A stretch of 64,000 nt of DNA. It comes from Paracoccus haematequi (GTDB lineage: Bacteria > Pseudomonadota > Alphaproteobacteria > Rhodobacterales > Rhodobacteraceae). This document shows positions 53,818 to 63,364 of this stretch, piece after piece. The DNA lies in contig CAMCVS010000002.1 in assembly GCA_945881965.1 (NCBI GenBank), forward strand, positions 124,001 through 188,000, given 5' to 3'. The position numbers and the translations under genes are program-made. The notes beneath the pieces are model-generated. The model was not told where the DNA came from and searched no databases. It was given only the letters and a program-made list of their open reading frames with translations. The first letter of the stretch is position 1. Every line of letters starts with the position of its first letter.

Positions 53818-54273
53818 ATGACCGTTGATTACCCGACGCTTGCCACCGCCATCGCCGCACTGACGCACGGCGAAACCGATGTGATCGCCCTGATGGCCAC
53901 GGTCGCCTGCGAGGTGCATCACAGCGACGCCCGCTTTGACTGGACCGGGTTCTACCGCGTCACTGCGCCGGAATTGCTGAAGATCGGCCCCTATCAGGGC
54001 GGGCATGGCTGTCTGGTGATCCCGTTCGAGCGCGGCGTCTGCGGGGCCTGTGCCCGCACGGGCGCGGTGCAGCTAGTGCCTGATGTCGAGGCGTTTCCGG
54101 GCCATATCGCCTGTTCGTCCAGCACCCGGTCCGAAATCGTGCTGCCGGTGCGGGACGCGACAGGCGCGCTGATCGGGGTATTCGACATCGACAGCGACCA
54201 GCCCGACGCCTTTACCCAATCTGACGCCGACGGGTTGCAGGCGATCCTTGATGCGGTGTTCGCAGGGCGCTGA
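53818..54273 (+). CDS. free methionine-(R)-sulfoxide reductase (GAF-type)
   Basis: A 151-residue GAF-domain protein of the fRMsr family that reduces free Met-(R)-sulfoxide with thioredoxin. Diagnostic segments: DWTGFYRV, KIGPYQGGHGCLVIPFERGVCGACARTG, and VPDVEAFPGHIACSSSTRSEIVLPV, which hold the conserved cysteines (HGC, GVCG and IAC). Single GAF domain with no fused module. An ATG at 53818 follows AGAAAGGCC. Confidence 0.9.
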   Translation: MTVDYPTLATAIAALTHGETDVIALMATVACEVHHSDARFDWTGFYRVTAPELLKIGPYQGGHGCLVIPFERGVCGACARTGAVQLVPDVEAFPGHIACSSSTRSEIVLPVRDATGALIGVFDIDSDQPDAFTQSDADGLQAILDAVFAGR

Positions 54274-54295
54274 ACGCCGTCTGACCCGTAAGCGG

Positions 54296-54305
54296 TGATA
54301 TATCA
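54296..54305. promoter_or_regulatory. palindrome TGATATATCA upstream of the TIM-barrel gene
   Basis: A perfect 10-base palindrome within GGTGATATATCATCGG, 76 bases before the start at 54382, in an otherwise GC-rich gap. The form suits a GntR/FCD-type operator. Downstream, CGGGG (54354-54358) can pair with CCCCG (54365-54369) next to the ribosome site, or GCGGGG (54340-54345) with CCCCGC (54365-54370). Confidence 0.4.
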
Positions 54306-54381
54306 TCGGCCTGCCATATCCGCGTCACGCGCCTGTTGCGCGGGGCTCCTAGCCGGGGATCAAACCCCGCAGGAGAATGCT

Positions 54382-55197
54382 ATGACCCTTCCCGTTATCG
54401 GCGCAGCCATGCCTACATCCGGTCTTGAAACCTATCGCGACTGGATTTTGGAAAAGAACCGCGATCTGGAAATCCAGTCCTTCGTGAATGCCGATGTGCT
54501 GAACGGCGACTGGCAGCCGCTGGCGGAACAGACCCGCAAGCTGTTGGACGGCTATACCGGGCGGCTTGGCATCCACGGCCCGTTCTGGGGCCTGAACATC
54601 GCGTCGCTGGACCCCGATGTACGCGTGATCGTGGCCAAGCGGCTGGATCAGGCGCTGGATGTCTGCGCCGCGATCAATGCCACGCAGATGGTGATACATT
54701 CGCCCTATACCACATGGGATTTCAACAACCTCGACAACTTCCCCGGTGGGCGCGCCCGTCTGATCGAGGCGGCCCATGCCACCATCGGCGCGGCGGTGAA
54801 ACGCGCGGGTGATCAGGGCGTAATGCTGGTCGTCGAGAATATCGAAGACAAAGACCCGATGGACCGGATGCGTCTGGTGCAGTCGTTCAATTCGGACGCG
54901 TTGCAGCTGTCGGTTGACACCGGCCATGCCGAATATGCCCGTGGCAACACCGGCGCGCCGCCGGTGGATTATTACATCACGGCTGGTGGCGACAGGATGC
55001 ACCATATCCATCTGCAAGACGCCGATGGCTATGCCGACCGGCACTGGAGCCTGGGTGAAGGCACGATCCGTTGGGCGCAGGTGTTCCGCGCCATCGCGGC
55101 CTTGCCGGTTCAGCCGCGCCTGATTCTGGAACTGCGCGACATCACGCAAATCCCCGCGTCGATGCGGTTTCTGGAATCACATGGGCTGGGCCAGTAA
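54382..55197 (+). CDS. sugar-phosphate isomerase/epimerase-like TIM-barrel protein
   Basis: A 271-residue AP-endonuclease-2-like TIM barrel (xylose-isomerase superfamily). Likely metal ligands: His in IHGPFWGLNI and IHSPYTTW, Glu in VVENIED near residue 154, Asp/His in LSVDTGHAEYA, His in MHHIHLQDADG, and Glu in LILELRD. The reaction is unknown; the family includes sugar isomerases, epimerases and myo-inositol enzymes. AGGAG precedes the ATG. The stop codon abuts the ATG of the phosphoesterase, so the two act together. Confidence 0.83.
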   Translation: MTLPVIGAAMPTSGLETYRDWILEKNRDLEIQSFVNADVLNGDWQPLAEQTRKLLDGYTGRLGIHGPFWGLNIASLDPDVRVIVAKRLDQALDVCAAINATQMVIHSPYTTWDFNNLDNFPGGRARLIEAAHATIGAAVKRAGDQGVMLVVENIEDKDPMDRMRLVQSFNSDALQLSVDTGHAEYARGNTGAPPVDYYITAGGDRMHHIHLQDADGYADRHWSLGEGTIRWAQVFRAIAALPVQPRLILELRDITQIPASMRFLESHGLGQ

Positions 55198-56016
55198 ATG
55201 CTCAAACTTGTGATCATGTCGGACCTGCACATCGTGCCCCCTGGCGCGGTGTCGAACACGCTGGACACGGCGGCGCGGCTGGAACAGGCGGTCGCGCGGG
55301 TCAATGCACGGCATGCGGATGCCGATCTGTGCATCCTTGCGGGCGATCTGGCCGATCTGGGCGAGGCTGTGGCCTATGAACGCATGCGCGGCCTGATCGC
55401 GCCCTTGGCCCCGCCCGTGCGGCTGATGCTGGGCAATCACGACAATCGCCCGGTGTTTCTGGACATCATGGGCGACGGGCATTCGGATGAAAACGGCTTT
55501 GTCCAAGGCGTGGCCGACATCAAGGGCCACCGCGTCATCATGCTGGATTCGACGGAACCCGGCGTGGTGGCGGGTGTTCTGTGCCAGGCGCGTCTGGACT
55601 GGCTGGCGGCACGGCTGGCCGAGGCGGCGGATCGTCCGGTGATCGTGGTGCTGCATCACCATGTGGCGCCGTTGTCCTTGCCGGTGGATGCGATTGGCCT
55701 GCGCGATCCGGCGGCACTGGTGGCGGTATTGAAAACCCATCCCGATATCCGCGCCGTGATCGCGGGCCATGTCCACCTGACCACCAGTGCGGTCTGGCAC
55801 GGCCTGCCTTTTGTCACGCTGGCCGGCGGGCATTATTCTGTGGGCCTGAAACTGCCGGGTGATGCCAGCGAACAGGCGCTGCTGGAAGGTCCGGGGCAAC
55901 TGGCGGTCGTTCTGGCCGATTCGGATGGCTGCGTGGTGCATTTTGACAATTTCATCGACCGTCATCTGGAAATCGCGCGCGAGAATTTCCGGTTCAGCCG
56001 TCGTCCCGACGCCTGA
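55198..56016 (+). CDS. calcineurin-like metallophosphoesterase
   Basis: A 272-residue metallophosphoesterase. The metal-binding motifs appear in order: SDLHI (7-11), AGDLADLGE near 48, LGNHDNR near 80, VVLHHHVAP near 150 and IAGHVHLTTS near 187. The pattern is that of the class III cyclic-nucleotide/glycerophosphodiesterase group (CpdA, GpdQ). Directly coupled to the TIM-barrel gene and upstream of a peptide-type ABC transporter, it may process an imported phosphodiester, which is inference. Confidence 0.87.
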   Translation: MLKLVIMSDLHIVPPGAVSNTLDTAARLEQAVARVNARHADADLCILAGDLADLGEAVAYERMRGLIAPLAPPVRLMLGNHDNRPVFLDIMGDGHSDENGFVQGVADIKGHRVIMLDSTEPGVVAGVLCQARLDWLAARLAEAADRPVIVVLHHHVAPLSLPVDAIGLRDPAALVAVLKTHPDIRAVIAGHVHLTTSAVWHGLPFVTLAGGHYSVGLKLPGDASEQALLEGPGQLAVVLADSDGCVVHFDNFIDRHLEIARENFRFSRRPDA

Positions 56017-56044
56017 CGGCGGCGCGTTGACATGATCTGAAAAT

Positions 56045-56070
56045 CCCCCGACGCAGCGATGCGGCGGGGT
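56045..56070 (+). terminator. hairpin after the phosphoesterase gene
   Basis: CCCCG (56046-56050) pairs with CGGGG (56065-56069), and inner CGC (56052-56054) with GCG (56061-56063). The tail TAAAAT is not T-rich, so termination strength is doubtful. Confidence 0.4.
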
Positions 56071-56080
56071 AAAATCGCTG

Positions 56081-56094
56081 ACTATTGATATAGT
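56081..56094. promoter_or_regulatory. inverted repeat ACTAT-N4-ATAGT upstream of the ABC operon
   Basis: ACTAT (56081-56085) and ATAGT (56090-56094) flank TGAT in the only AT-rich patch between the phosphoesterase and the binding-protein gene, about 160 bases before the latter. A candidate operator or promoter element; the rest of the gap, 56095-56255, shows nothing clear apart from the ribosome site. Confidence 0.35.
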
Positions 56095-56255
56095 TAAATC
56101 TGGTTGCTGTGACGAAAAAGCTTCAAGAAACCATGGGCAAACCGTCACGCCCTGGTCACGTCGAACCGTCACCTAACGCTCGTCGGCGTCGTGGCAGATT
56201 GCCCCGCCCACCCCCCGCAAGTCACCCGTTCTGGTCCGTCAAGGAGACACCGTTC

Positions 56256-57899
56256 ATGCTGATCACCCGTCGTTCCACCCTGCGCATGGGCGCGGCCGCT
56301 GCTGGCGTGCTGGCCATGCCCGGCGTCCTGCGCGCGCAAAGCGCCGCTGGCACCCGCCCCTCGATCACCGTCGCCGTGCAGAAGATCGCCAACTCGAACA
56401 CGCTTGATGTTCTGCGTGAACAGTCGAACGTCGGCGAGCGGATTTTCTTTTCGTCGATGTGGGAAGGCCTGATCGGCCGCGACCTGCGCAACAACCTGGC
56501 GCGCATCCCGATGCTGGCCACCGAATGGAAGCGCGTCGATGCCACCACGCTGGACGTGACGCTGCGCCAGGGTGTGCGGTTCCACAACGGCGAGGAAATG
56601 ACCGCCGATGACGTGGTGTTCACCTTCAGCCGCGAAAAGATGTTCGGCGATACCGAGGCCAAGAACCGCTCGACCATCCGCCAGGAAGGTCTGGGCCTGT
56701 TCACCGTGCGCCCCGGCAAGGAACTGCCGCCGCAGGTGCCCGCCACCGCGCGCAACGCCTTCCCCGACCTGATCGCCGTCGAGGCCATTGACCGCTATAC
56801 CGTCCGCTTCATCAACGGCTCGCCCGATGTGACGCTGGAAGGCCGCCTGTCGCGTTTCGGCGCCAACATCACCAGCCGCAAGGGCTGGGAAGATGCGCCG
56901 TCCTATCTGGACTGGGCGCGCAAGCCGGTCACAACCGCCCCCTATCAGGTCGCGGAATTTGTGCCCGATTCGAAGCTGGTTCTGGTGGCCTTTGACGGCT
57001 ATTGGGGTGGCGTGCCGCCCTTGGCACAGATCACCTTTGTCGAAGTGCCCGAAGTGGCCAGCCGCGTGAACGGCCTGCTGTCGGGTGAATACCAGTTCGC
57101 CTGCGACGTGCCCCCGGACCTGATCCCCGAAATCGAAAGCAACGCCGCGTTCGAAGTGCAGGGTGGCACCATCCTGAACCACCGTCTGACCGTGTTCGAC
57201 AAGAACCACGCCCAACTGGCCAACCCGCTGGTGCGTCGCGCGCTGACCCATGCCATCGACCGACAGGCGATCGTGGATAGCCTTTGGGCCGGTCGCACCG
57301 TGGTTCCTGCCGGTCTGCAGTGGCCCTATTACGACGCCATGTTCCACGCCGACTGGACCGTGCCGGAATTCAACCCGGAACTGGCGATGTCGCTGTTGAA
57401 AGAAGCGGGCTACAAGGGCGACGCGATCCCCTATCGCCTGCTGAACAACTACTACACCAACCAGAACGCCACCGCGCAGGTTCTGATCGAGATGTGGAAG
57501 GCCGTCGGCCTGAACGTCGAACTGACTACGCTAGAAAACTGGGGCCAGATTCTGGAACCCGGTGAAACCCGCGCGATCCGCGACTGGTCGAATTCGGCCC
57601 CGTTCAACGATCCGGTGTCGTCGCTGGTGGCGCAGCACGGGCCCAATGGCGGACAGCAGCAATGGGGTGAATACACCAATGCCGAGCTGAACCAGTTGTC
57701 GGAACTGCTGGAAACCTCGACCGACATGGACGCGCGTCGCAAGGCGTTCCGCCGGATGCTGGAAATCGCCGAACGCGAAGACCCGGCATATACCGTTCTG
57801 CACCAGAACGCGACCTTCACCGCCAAGCCGAAGTCGATCCAGTGGACAGCGGCCCCCGCGTTTGCCATGGACTTTGGCCCCGGCGCGATCGCGCTTTGA
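56256..57899 (+). CDS. ABC transporter substrate-binding protein, family 5 (dipeptide/oligopeptide type)
   Basis: A 547-residue extracytoplasmic binding protein. The N-terminus has an ITRRSTLRMGAAAAGVLAMPG twin-arginine-like signal. SBP-family-5 features: LDVTLRQGVRFHNGEEMTADDVVFTF near residue 100, KPVTTAPYQVAEFVPDSKLVL, NPLVRRALTHAIDRQAIVD and NPELAMSLLKEAGYKG. AAGGAG 8 bases upstream supports the ATG at 56256 rather than the earlier in-frame codon. It heads a complete five-gene ABC operon; ligand unknown. Confidence 0.92.
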   Translation: MLITRRSTLRMGAAAAGVLAMPGVLRAQSAAGTRPSITVAVQKIANSNTLDVLREQSNVGERIFFSSMWEGLIGRDLRNNLARIPMLATEWKRVDATTLDVTLRQGVRFHNGEEMTADDVVFTFSREKMFGDTEAKNRSTIRQEGLGLFTVRPGKELPPQVPATARNAFPDLIAVEAIDRYTVRFINGSPDVTLEGRLSRFGANITSRKGWEDAPSYLDWARKPVTTAPYQVAEFVPDSKLVLVAFDGYWGGVPPLAQITFVEVPEVASRVNGLLSGEYQFACDVPPDLIPEIESNAAFEVQGGTILNHRLTVFDKNHAQLANPLVRRALTHAIDRQAIVDSLWAGRTVVPAGLQWPYYDAMFHADWTVPEFNPELAMSLLKEAGYKGDAIPYRLLNNYYTNQNATAQVLIEMWKAVGLNVELTTLENWGQILEPGETRAIRDWSNSAPFNDPVSSLVAQHGPNGGQQQWGEYTNAELNQLSELLETSTDMDARRKAFRRMLEIAEREDPAYTVLHQNATFTAKPKSIQWTAAPAFAMDFGPGAIAL

Positions 57900-57901
57900 C
57901 C

Positions 57902-58903
57902 ATGGACGCGCCGCTGGTCCGGATCGAAAACCTGTCCGTCGCCTTTGACGGGGCTCCTGCGGTGCGCGGGGTGGACCTGACGGTCCGCCCCGGCGAAGCG
58001 CTGGGGCTGGTCGGCGAAAGCGGATCGGGCAAATCGGTCACATGGCTGGCGGCGCTGCGGCTATTGCCGAAAAAGGCGGTCGTCGGGGGGCACGTGCTTT
58101 TCGACGGCCGCGACATGCTGAGTTTGCCGGAACCCGAGGTGGAACGCATCCGGGGCGGCAAGATTGCGATGATATTCCAAGACCCGGCGTCAGCGCTGAA
58201 TCCGGTGCTGCGTATCCGCCGTCAGATGGCCGAGGTGCTGGCACTGCATCGCGGCCTGTCAGGGGCCGCCATCGGGGCCGAGGCGAAGCGGCTTCTTGAT
58301 CTGGTCGGTATCCCCGATGCGGCGGGGCGGCTGGACAGTTACCCGCACGAGATGTCGGGCGGGCAGAACCAGCGGGTGATGATCGCGATGGCGCTGGCGG
58401 GTGCGCCGGACCTGTTGATCGCGGATGAACCCACGACCGCGCTGGACGTGACGATTCAGGCGCAAATCCTTGATCTATTGACGCTGGTGCGGCGCGAGAT
58501 GGGGATGGCGCTGGTGCTGATCTCGCATGATCTGGGCGTGGTGGCCGAAACCTGCGACCGCGTGGCGGTGATGTATGCGGGCCGCATCGTCGAACAGGGT
58601 GCGGCTGCGGACATGTTCGCCATGCCGCGCCACCCCTATACGCGCGGATTGCTGGATGCGTTGCCGACACTGGACGCGATGGCGCGGCTGGTGGCGATCC
58701 CCGGCGTGGTGCCCGATCCGCGCGCGATGCCGCCGGGCTGCGCCTTTGGCCCGCGCTGCGGGCATGTTGCGCCGCAATGCATGGCGGCAGTCCCTGCGCT
58801 GCACGCGGTGGCCCCCGGTCGCCGTGTCGCCTGCGCGCGGCCCGATCTGGTGCTGACGCCGCCGGTGGTCGCCGTTGCCCCGCGCACAACGGTGATGGCA
58901 TGA
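57902..58903 (+). CDS. peptide-type ABC transporter ATPase (DppD-like)
   Basis: A 333-residue ABC ATPase. Walker [12 protein letters not shown] near residue 37, signature [16 protein letters not shown] near residue 150, Walker [14 protein letters not shown] near 178. The C-terminal oligopeptide/dipeptide transporter domain ([15 protein letters not shown]) carries the cysteines that bind an iron-sulfur cluster in some DppD proteins. It starts 3 bases after the binding-protein stop and overlaps the second ATPase by four bases. Confidence 0.93.
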   Translation: MDAPLVRIENLSVAFDGAPAVRGVDLTVRPGEALGLVGESGSGKSVTWLAALRLLPKKAVVGGHVLFDGRDMLSLPEPEVERIRGGKIAMIFQDPASALNPVLRIRRQMAEVLALHRGLSGAAIGAEAKRLLDLVGIPDAAGRLDSYPHEMSGGQNQRVMIAMALAGAPDLLIADEPTTALDVTIQAQILDLLTLVRREMGMALVLISHDLGVVAETCDRVAVMYAGRIVEQGAAADMFAMPRHPYTRGLLDALPTLDAMARLVAIPGVVPDPRAMPPGCAFGPRCGHVAPQCMAAVPALHAVAPGRRVACARPDLVLTPPVVAVAPRTTVMA

Positions 58904-59889
58904 CCGCGCTTTTGACGCTGGATGCCGTGGCCCGCGCCTATGTCGGGCGGCAGGGCCTGTTTGGCCGCGTCACGACCGTGCGCGCGGTGGATGGCGTGTC
59001 GCTGACGCTGGTGCGCGGCGAGACCTTGGGCATTGTCGGGGAAAGCGGATCGGGCAAATCCACGCTGGGCCGCATGGCCTTGGGTCTGGAAACCCCGGAC
59101 GAAGGCGGGGTGCGTGCGTTCGACGCCCCCATGCCCGCCTTGGGCACCCCCGGATGGCGCGCGCTGCGGCGGCGGATGCAAATGGTGTTTCAAGACCCGC
59201 TGGGCGCGCTGGATCGCCGGTTGCCGGTGCTGGATCAGGTCGCCGAACCGCTGACCATCCACGCCATTGGCGACGCCAAAGCGCGGCAGGATGTGGCGAT
59301 GGCCGCGCTGCAGGCCGTGGGGCTGTCATCCGAACAGGCGCTGCGCTATCCGCATGCGCTGTCCGGCGGGCAGCGGCAGCGCGTGGTGATCGCGCGCGCG
59401 CTGATCACCGATCCCGATCTGTTGGTCTGTGACGAGCCGGTGTCTGCGCTGGATGTGTCGATTCAGGCGCAGGTGGTGAACCTGCTGATCGACATGCAGG
59501 CGGCGCGCGGGCTGGCGATGCTGTTCATCAGCCATGATCTGCGGGTGGTCCGGCAGATCGCGTCGCGCGTCGCGGTGATGTATCTGGGCCGCATCATCGA
59601 AACCGGTGCCGCTGCCGATGTGCTGCGCGCGCCGCGCCATCCCTATACCCGCGCGCTGGTCAGCGCCGCGCCCGCACCGGGGCGCGACCGCGCGGATCGC
59701 GTCATCCTGACCGGAGAACCGCCGAACCCCGCCGCGCGCCCCACAGGTTGCGCGTTTCATCCGCGTTGCCCGCTGGTCACGGACCGCTGCCGAACAGAGG
59801 CCCCGGTGCTGTCAGCGATCGCGCCCGCCCACAGCGCCGCCTGCCACCTGTTGTCCACGCAAACCCCTCCTGCCGCAAAGGCCGCCTGA
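58900..59889 (+). CDS. peptide-type ABC transporter ATPase (DppF-like)
   Basis: A 329-residue ABC ATPase. Walker [13 protein letters not shown] near residue 45, signature [16 protein letters not shown] near residue 158, Walker [16 protein letters not shown]. The C-terminal [15 protein letters not shown] repeats the cysteine-bearing transporter domain. It pairs with the DppD-like ATPase as the heterodimeric motor. The stop overlaps the permease start (TGATG). Confidence 0.93.
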   Translation: MTALLTLDAVARAYVGRQGLFGRVTTVRAVDGVSLTLVRGETLGIVGESGSGKSTLGRMALGLETPDEGGVRAFDAPMPALGTPGWRALRRRMQMVFQDPLGALDRRLPVLDQVAEPLTIHAIGDAKARQDVAMAALQAVGLSSEQALRYPHALSGGQRQRVVIARALITDPDLLVCDEPVSALDVSIQAQVVNLLIDMQAARGLAMLFISHDLRVVRQIASRVAVMYLGRIIETGAAADVLRAPRHPYTRALVSAAPAPGRDRADRVILTGEPPNPAARPTGCAFHPRCPLVTDRCRTEAPVLSAIAPAHSAACHLLSTQTPPAAKAA

Positions 59890-60818
59890 TGCTGCGCTAC
59901 TTCGCCATCCGCCTGTTCCGCGCCCTGATCACCATCGCGATGGTGGTGACATTTGCCTTTGTCGTGCTGCGGATGTCGGGCGATCCGGCGATCCTGATCA
60001 TGGGCCCCGAAGTGCCGCCCGAAGCCCTGGAAGCGTTCCGCAAATCCTGGGGGCTGGATCAGCCGATCTGGGTGCAATACCTGAACTACTTCGGCGCGAT
60101 CCTGCGCGGCGATCTGGGCATGTCGATGCGCGACAACCGCCCCGCTCTGGACATGGTGATGGATCGTATTCCCGCCACGCTGGCGCTGACCGTGCCGGCG
60201 CTGATCCTCAAGCTGGCGATCGGGGTGCCTGCGGGCGTCTGGGCCGCGCTGCATCAGGGCACCGGGTTTGACCGCGCCGTGATGGTGATGGCGGTGGCGG
60301 GTTTTGCCATCCCCTCGTTCATTCTGGCGCTGGTGCTGGTGCTGGTGTTTGCCGTCACGCTGGGCTGGTTGCCGTCAGGCGGACAGGGGGGCGTCGAGCA
60401 CATGATCCTGCCAGTGCTGACCATGGGCATCGGCGGCGCGGCAGCGCTGGCGCGCTTTACCCGATCGGCGATGCTTGAAGTGTTGGGCCGCCCCTATATT
60501 CGCACTGCCAGCGCCAAGGGCCTGCCCTGGGCCTCGGTAGTGCGCGGGCATGCCCTGCCCAATGCCGCCATCCCGACGGTCACGTTGATCGGGTTTCTGG
60601 TTGGCAGCCTGATCGCGGGCGCGGTGGTGGTGGAAAGCGTGTTTTCCTGGCCCGGCGTGGGCCGCATGTTGGTGGTGGCTGTGGGCAGCCGGGATCTGGC
60701 CGTCGTGCAGGTGATCCTGCTGCTGGTCGCGGCCACAATGGTCACATCGAACCTGATCGTCGATTTCCTGTATGGCGTCCTTGATCCGCGGCTGCGGCAG
60801 GGCGCGCGGGCTGCGTAA
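59889..60818 (+). CDS. peptide-type ABC transporter permease (DppB-like)
   Basis: A 309-residue inner-membrane permease with six helices. The first helix region YFAIRLFRALITIAMVVTFAFVVLRMSGDPA is typical of DppB/OppB, and the EAA loop is YIRTASAKGLPWASVVRGHALPN near residue 205-225. The start at 59889 overlaps the DppF-like stop. Forms the channel with the following permease. Confidence 0.93.
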   Translation: MLRYFAIRLFRALITIAMVVTFAFVVLRMSGDPAILIMGPEVPPEALEAFRKSWGLDQPIWVQYLNYFGAILRGDLGMSMRDNRPALDMVMDRIPATLALTVPALILKLAIGVPAGVWAALHQGTGFDRAVMVMAVAGFAIPSFILALVLVLVFAVTLGWLPSGGQGGVEHMILPVLTMGIGGAAALARFTRSAMLEVLGRPYIRTASAKGLPWASVVRGHALPNAAIPTVTLIGFLVGSLIAGAVVVESVFSWPGVGRMLVVAVGSRDLAVVQVILLLVAATMVTSNLIVDFLYGVLDPRLRQGARAA

Positions 60819-60831
60819 CCGGAGCATGACC

Positions 60832-61686
60832 ATGGCCGATATCTCTGCCCAAGCCCCCTTTCGCCTGACGCTGCCGCGCCTGCCGTGGTATGTCTGGGCC
60901 GCGCTGATCTGGATCGTTCTGGTGCTGGTGGTGGCGGTGTTCGCGCCGCTGCTCACGCCGCATCCTTACACCGCGATGAAGCTGACCAACCGTTTCGTGC
61001 CGCCCTTTGACAGATGGACGCATCCCTTGGGCACGGACGAGCTGGGCCGCGATGTGCTGTCGCGGCTGATCATCTCGGTGCGGATTTCGCTGCTGATCGC
61101 CTTTGGCGCGACGCTGATCTCGGCGGTGCTGGGCACCACGCTGGGCTTTCTGGCGGCGCATTTTCGCGGCTGGGTGGAGCAATTGGTGCTGACGCTGGCG
61201 GATTTTCAGGCCGCGATGCCGTTCCTGATCATGGCGTTGTCGGTGCTGGCGTTCTTTGGCAACTCGCTGCCGCTGTTGATCGGGTTGATGGGGCTTTATG
61301 GCTGGGAACGCTACGCCCGCGTTGCGCGCGGTCTGGCGATTTCGGCCAATACCCAAGGCTATGCGACGGCGGTGACACAACTGGGCGCCGCGCCACAGCG
61401 GATTTACCTGCGCCACATCCTGCCCAACATCGCCTCCACGCTGATCGTGTCGATGACGCTGGTGTTCCCCGAGGTGATCCTGGTCGAATCCGGCCTGTCG
61501 TTCCTGGGGCTGGGGGTGCAGCCGCCGATGACCAGCCTTGGCAACATGGTGGGCTATGGACGCGACTACATCACCCGCGCGCCATGGATCATGCTGTCGC
61601 CGGCCGTGGTGATCGTGCTGACCACGCTGGCGGTGTCGATGCTGGGCGATTGGCTGCGCGACAAGCTGGACCCGACGCTGGGCTGA
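60832..61686 (+). CDS. peptide-type ABC transporter permease (DppC-like)
   Basis: A 284-residue permease with the DppC layout: one helix near the N-terminus (YVWAALIWIVLVLVVAVFAPLL), the HPLGTDELGRDVLSRLI motif near residue 65, and the EAA loop NTQGYATAVTQLGAAPQRIYLRHILPN. GGAG is better spaced for the ATG at 60832 than for the one at 60826. Last gene of the operon; no clear terminator before the convergent phnE. Confidence 0.92.
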   Translation: MADISAQAPFRLTLPRLPWYVWAALIWIVLVLVVAVFAPLLTPHPYTAMKLTNRFVPPFDRWTHPLGTDELGRDVLSRLIISVRISLLIAFGATLISAVLGTTLGFLAAHFRGWVEQLVLTLADFQAAMPFLIMALSVLAFFGNSLPLLIGLMGLYGWERYARVARGLAISANTQGYATAVTQLGAAPQRIYLRHILPNIASTLIVSMTLVFPEVILVESGLSFLGLGVQPPMTSLGNMVGYGRDYITRAPWIMLSPAVVIVLTTLAVSMLGDWLRDKLDPTLG

Positions 61687-61716
61687 GTGGTCATTCGCGG
61701 CACGTGGAACCGGATG

Positions 61717-62520
61717 TCACTGCACCCTGCGGCGCAGGCGGTCGGTGACCCATTCCATGCCCAGCACGATCAGGAAAATCACCAGAATGATCGTTGCGGC
61801 GTTGCGATACTGGAACAGATCGAACGCGGCCTGCAATTCCTGACCAATGCCGCCCGCGCCCACCAGCCCCAGCACCACCGATGACCGGACCGCCTTTTCC
61901 AGCGCAAACAGCGCGGTGTTGATCAGCGAGGGCATGACATCGGGCAGGATCGCGCCCAACAGGATCGACAGGCGATTGCCACCGATGGCGGCGATGGCCT
62001 CTTGGGGTTCCTTTTCGCTGTCCTCGATGGCTTCGGCGAAAAAGCGACCGCAAAAGCCGATGGTATCGACCAGAATCGTCATGGTGCCTGCCACCGCGCC
62101 CAAACCCACGGTAGCCACGAACAACAGCGCCCAGACCAGATCGGGCACGGTGCGCAGGAAACTGATGACGGTCTTGGCCAGAAATGCGCCGAGATTGCCG
62201 AACGGCCCGACGCCGCGCGCGGCAATCCAGCCGATGGGCAGCGACAGCACAATGCCAAGCGCCGCGCCGGCAATCGCAATCTGAAACGTCTCGACGATGC
62301 GCCAGAAAATCCGCGCCAGAAACGCCGGGTCAAGATTGGGTGGGGTCATGCGGTCGATCAGCCGCACCATGCTGGGCCCGCCGTCGATCAATTGTCCGGG
62401 CGACGGGGCGACCTGGCCGATGGACACCAGCACGACCGCCGCCGCCGCCACGGTCAACGCAAAGGTCAGCGGCGACAGGCGCGGCAGGCGGGGTGGCAAT
62501 CCCTCAGCGCGCGGCGACAC
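61717..62520 (-). CDS. phnE: phosphonate ABC transporter permease
   Basis: A 268-residue PhnE-type permease with five to six helices. The family segment is FFAEAIEDSEKEPQEAIAAIGGNRLSILLGAILPDV, the EAA loop of PhnE, followed by SSVVLGLVGAGGIGQEL. The GTG at 62520 has GAGGTG upstream and overlaps phnC by 17 bases; an ATG at 62544 is the alternative. Gene order on the minus strand is phnD-phnC-phnE. Confidence 0.92.
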   Translation of the reverse strand: MSPRAEGLPPRLPRLSPLTFALTVAAAAVVLVSIGQVAPSPGQLIDGGPSMVRLIDRMTPPNLDPAFLARIFWRIVETFQIAIAGAALGIVLSLPIGWIAARGVGPFGNLGAFLAKTVISFLRTVPDLVWALLFVATVGLGAVAGTMTILVDTIGFCGRFFAEAIEDSEKEPQEAIAAIGGNRLSILLGAILPDVMPSLINTALFALEKAVRSSVVLGLVGAGGIGQELQAAFDLFQYRNAATIILVIFLIVLGMEWVTDRLRRRVQ

Positions 62521-63301
62521 GGAACACCTCGTCGAAATCGGCATCGGTGGTGGCGGCGGTCTGATCGAACAGCACCCGGCCCGATTTCAATGCGATGATC
62601 CGGTCGGCAAAGCTGCGGGCATGGGACATGTCATGCGTCGTGAACAACAAGGTGATGCCATGTTCGGCGCACAGCGTCGCAAACAGCGCCATCACATCCA
62701 GTCCGGACACCGGGTCAAGGCTGGCCGCAGGTTCATCGGCGATCAACAGCACCGGGCGGCGCACAAGGGCGCGCGCGATGGCGACGCGCTGTTGCTGGCC
62801 ACCAGACAACGCATCGGCGCGCTCTGACGCCTTGTCACCCAGGTTGACCGCGTCCAGCGCGGCGCGCGCCGCCTGTCGCCAGGCTTCCGGCGCGGTCGTC
62901 TGCGAAAACGCGCGCCAACTGCCGGGTTCCGACAGCATTCCGTGGATCACGTTCGACAGCACCGACCGCCGCCGCACCAGACAATGTTTCTGAAACACGA
63001 ACCCGGTCTGCCGCCGCAGCCGCAGTTTCTGCGCCGCAGCGGGCCTGCCGGTGAATGTCTCGCCAAGCGCGGTCACCTCGCCTGCGGTCACGTCATGCAG
63101 CCCGATCAGGCAGCGCAACAGCGTGGATTTGCCGCTGCCATTCGATCCGATCAGGGCCACGCGCTCGCCCTGATGGATGGTCAGATCGACGCCTTTCAGG
63201 ATTTCGACCTTTCGGTCATAGCTTTTGCGCAAGTCACGCGTCGTGATGACCGGCTCCGCCAAAGCGGTCGCCGCGTGGTCCTCGCGGACGCGGTCAAGCA
63301 T
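62504..63301 (-). CDS. phnC: phosphonate ABC transporter ATPase
   Basis: A 265-residue ABC ATPase. Walker A GSNGSGKSTLLRCLIG near residue 50, the Q-loop in GFVFQKHCLVRRRSVLSNVIHG (PhnC-like), signature LSGGQQQRVAIARAL near 160, Walker B VLLIADEPAASLDP. GGGAG 8 bases before the ATG at 63301 supports that start over one 12 codons earlier. A hairpin separates it from phnD. Confidence 0.93.
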   Translation of the reverse strand: MLDRVREDHAATALAEPVITTRDLRKSYDRKVEILKGVDLTIHQGERVALIGSNGSGKSTLLRCLIGLHDVTAGEVTALGETFTGRPAAAQKLRLRRQTGFVFQKHCLVRRRSVLSNVIHGMLSEPGSWRAFSQTTAPEAWRQAARAALDAVNLGDKASERADALSGGQQQRVAIARALVRRPVLLIADEPAASLDPVSGLDVMALFATLCAEHGITLLFTTHDMSHARSFADRIIALKSGRVLFDQTAATTDADFDEVFRVAAR

Positions 63302-63320
63302 CAACAGCACTCCCGAAGGG

Positions 63321-63357
63321 GGCGGGGCCCAAGACACGACTCTGTGTGGGCCCCGCC
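63321..63357 (-). promoter_or_regulatory. intercistronic hairpin between phnD and phnC
   Basis: GGCGGGGCCCA (63321-63331) pairs perfectly with TGGGCCCCGCC (63347-63357), with possible ACAC/GTGT pairing in the loop. No T-run on the minus strand. It directly follows the binding-protein gene phnD, like the hairpins after the two dctP genes. Confidence 0.65.
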
Positions 63358-63364
63358 AAGACGA

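Noticed and set aside
54274-54381. Possible SAM-type riboswitch before the TIM-barrel gene
   Set aside because: No known aptamer core could be recognised; only simple alternative hairpins near the ribosome site.
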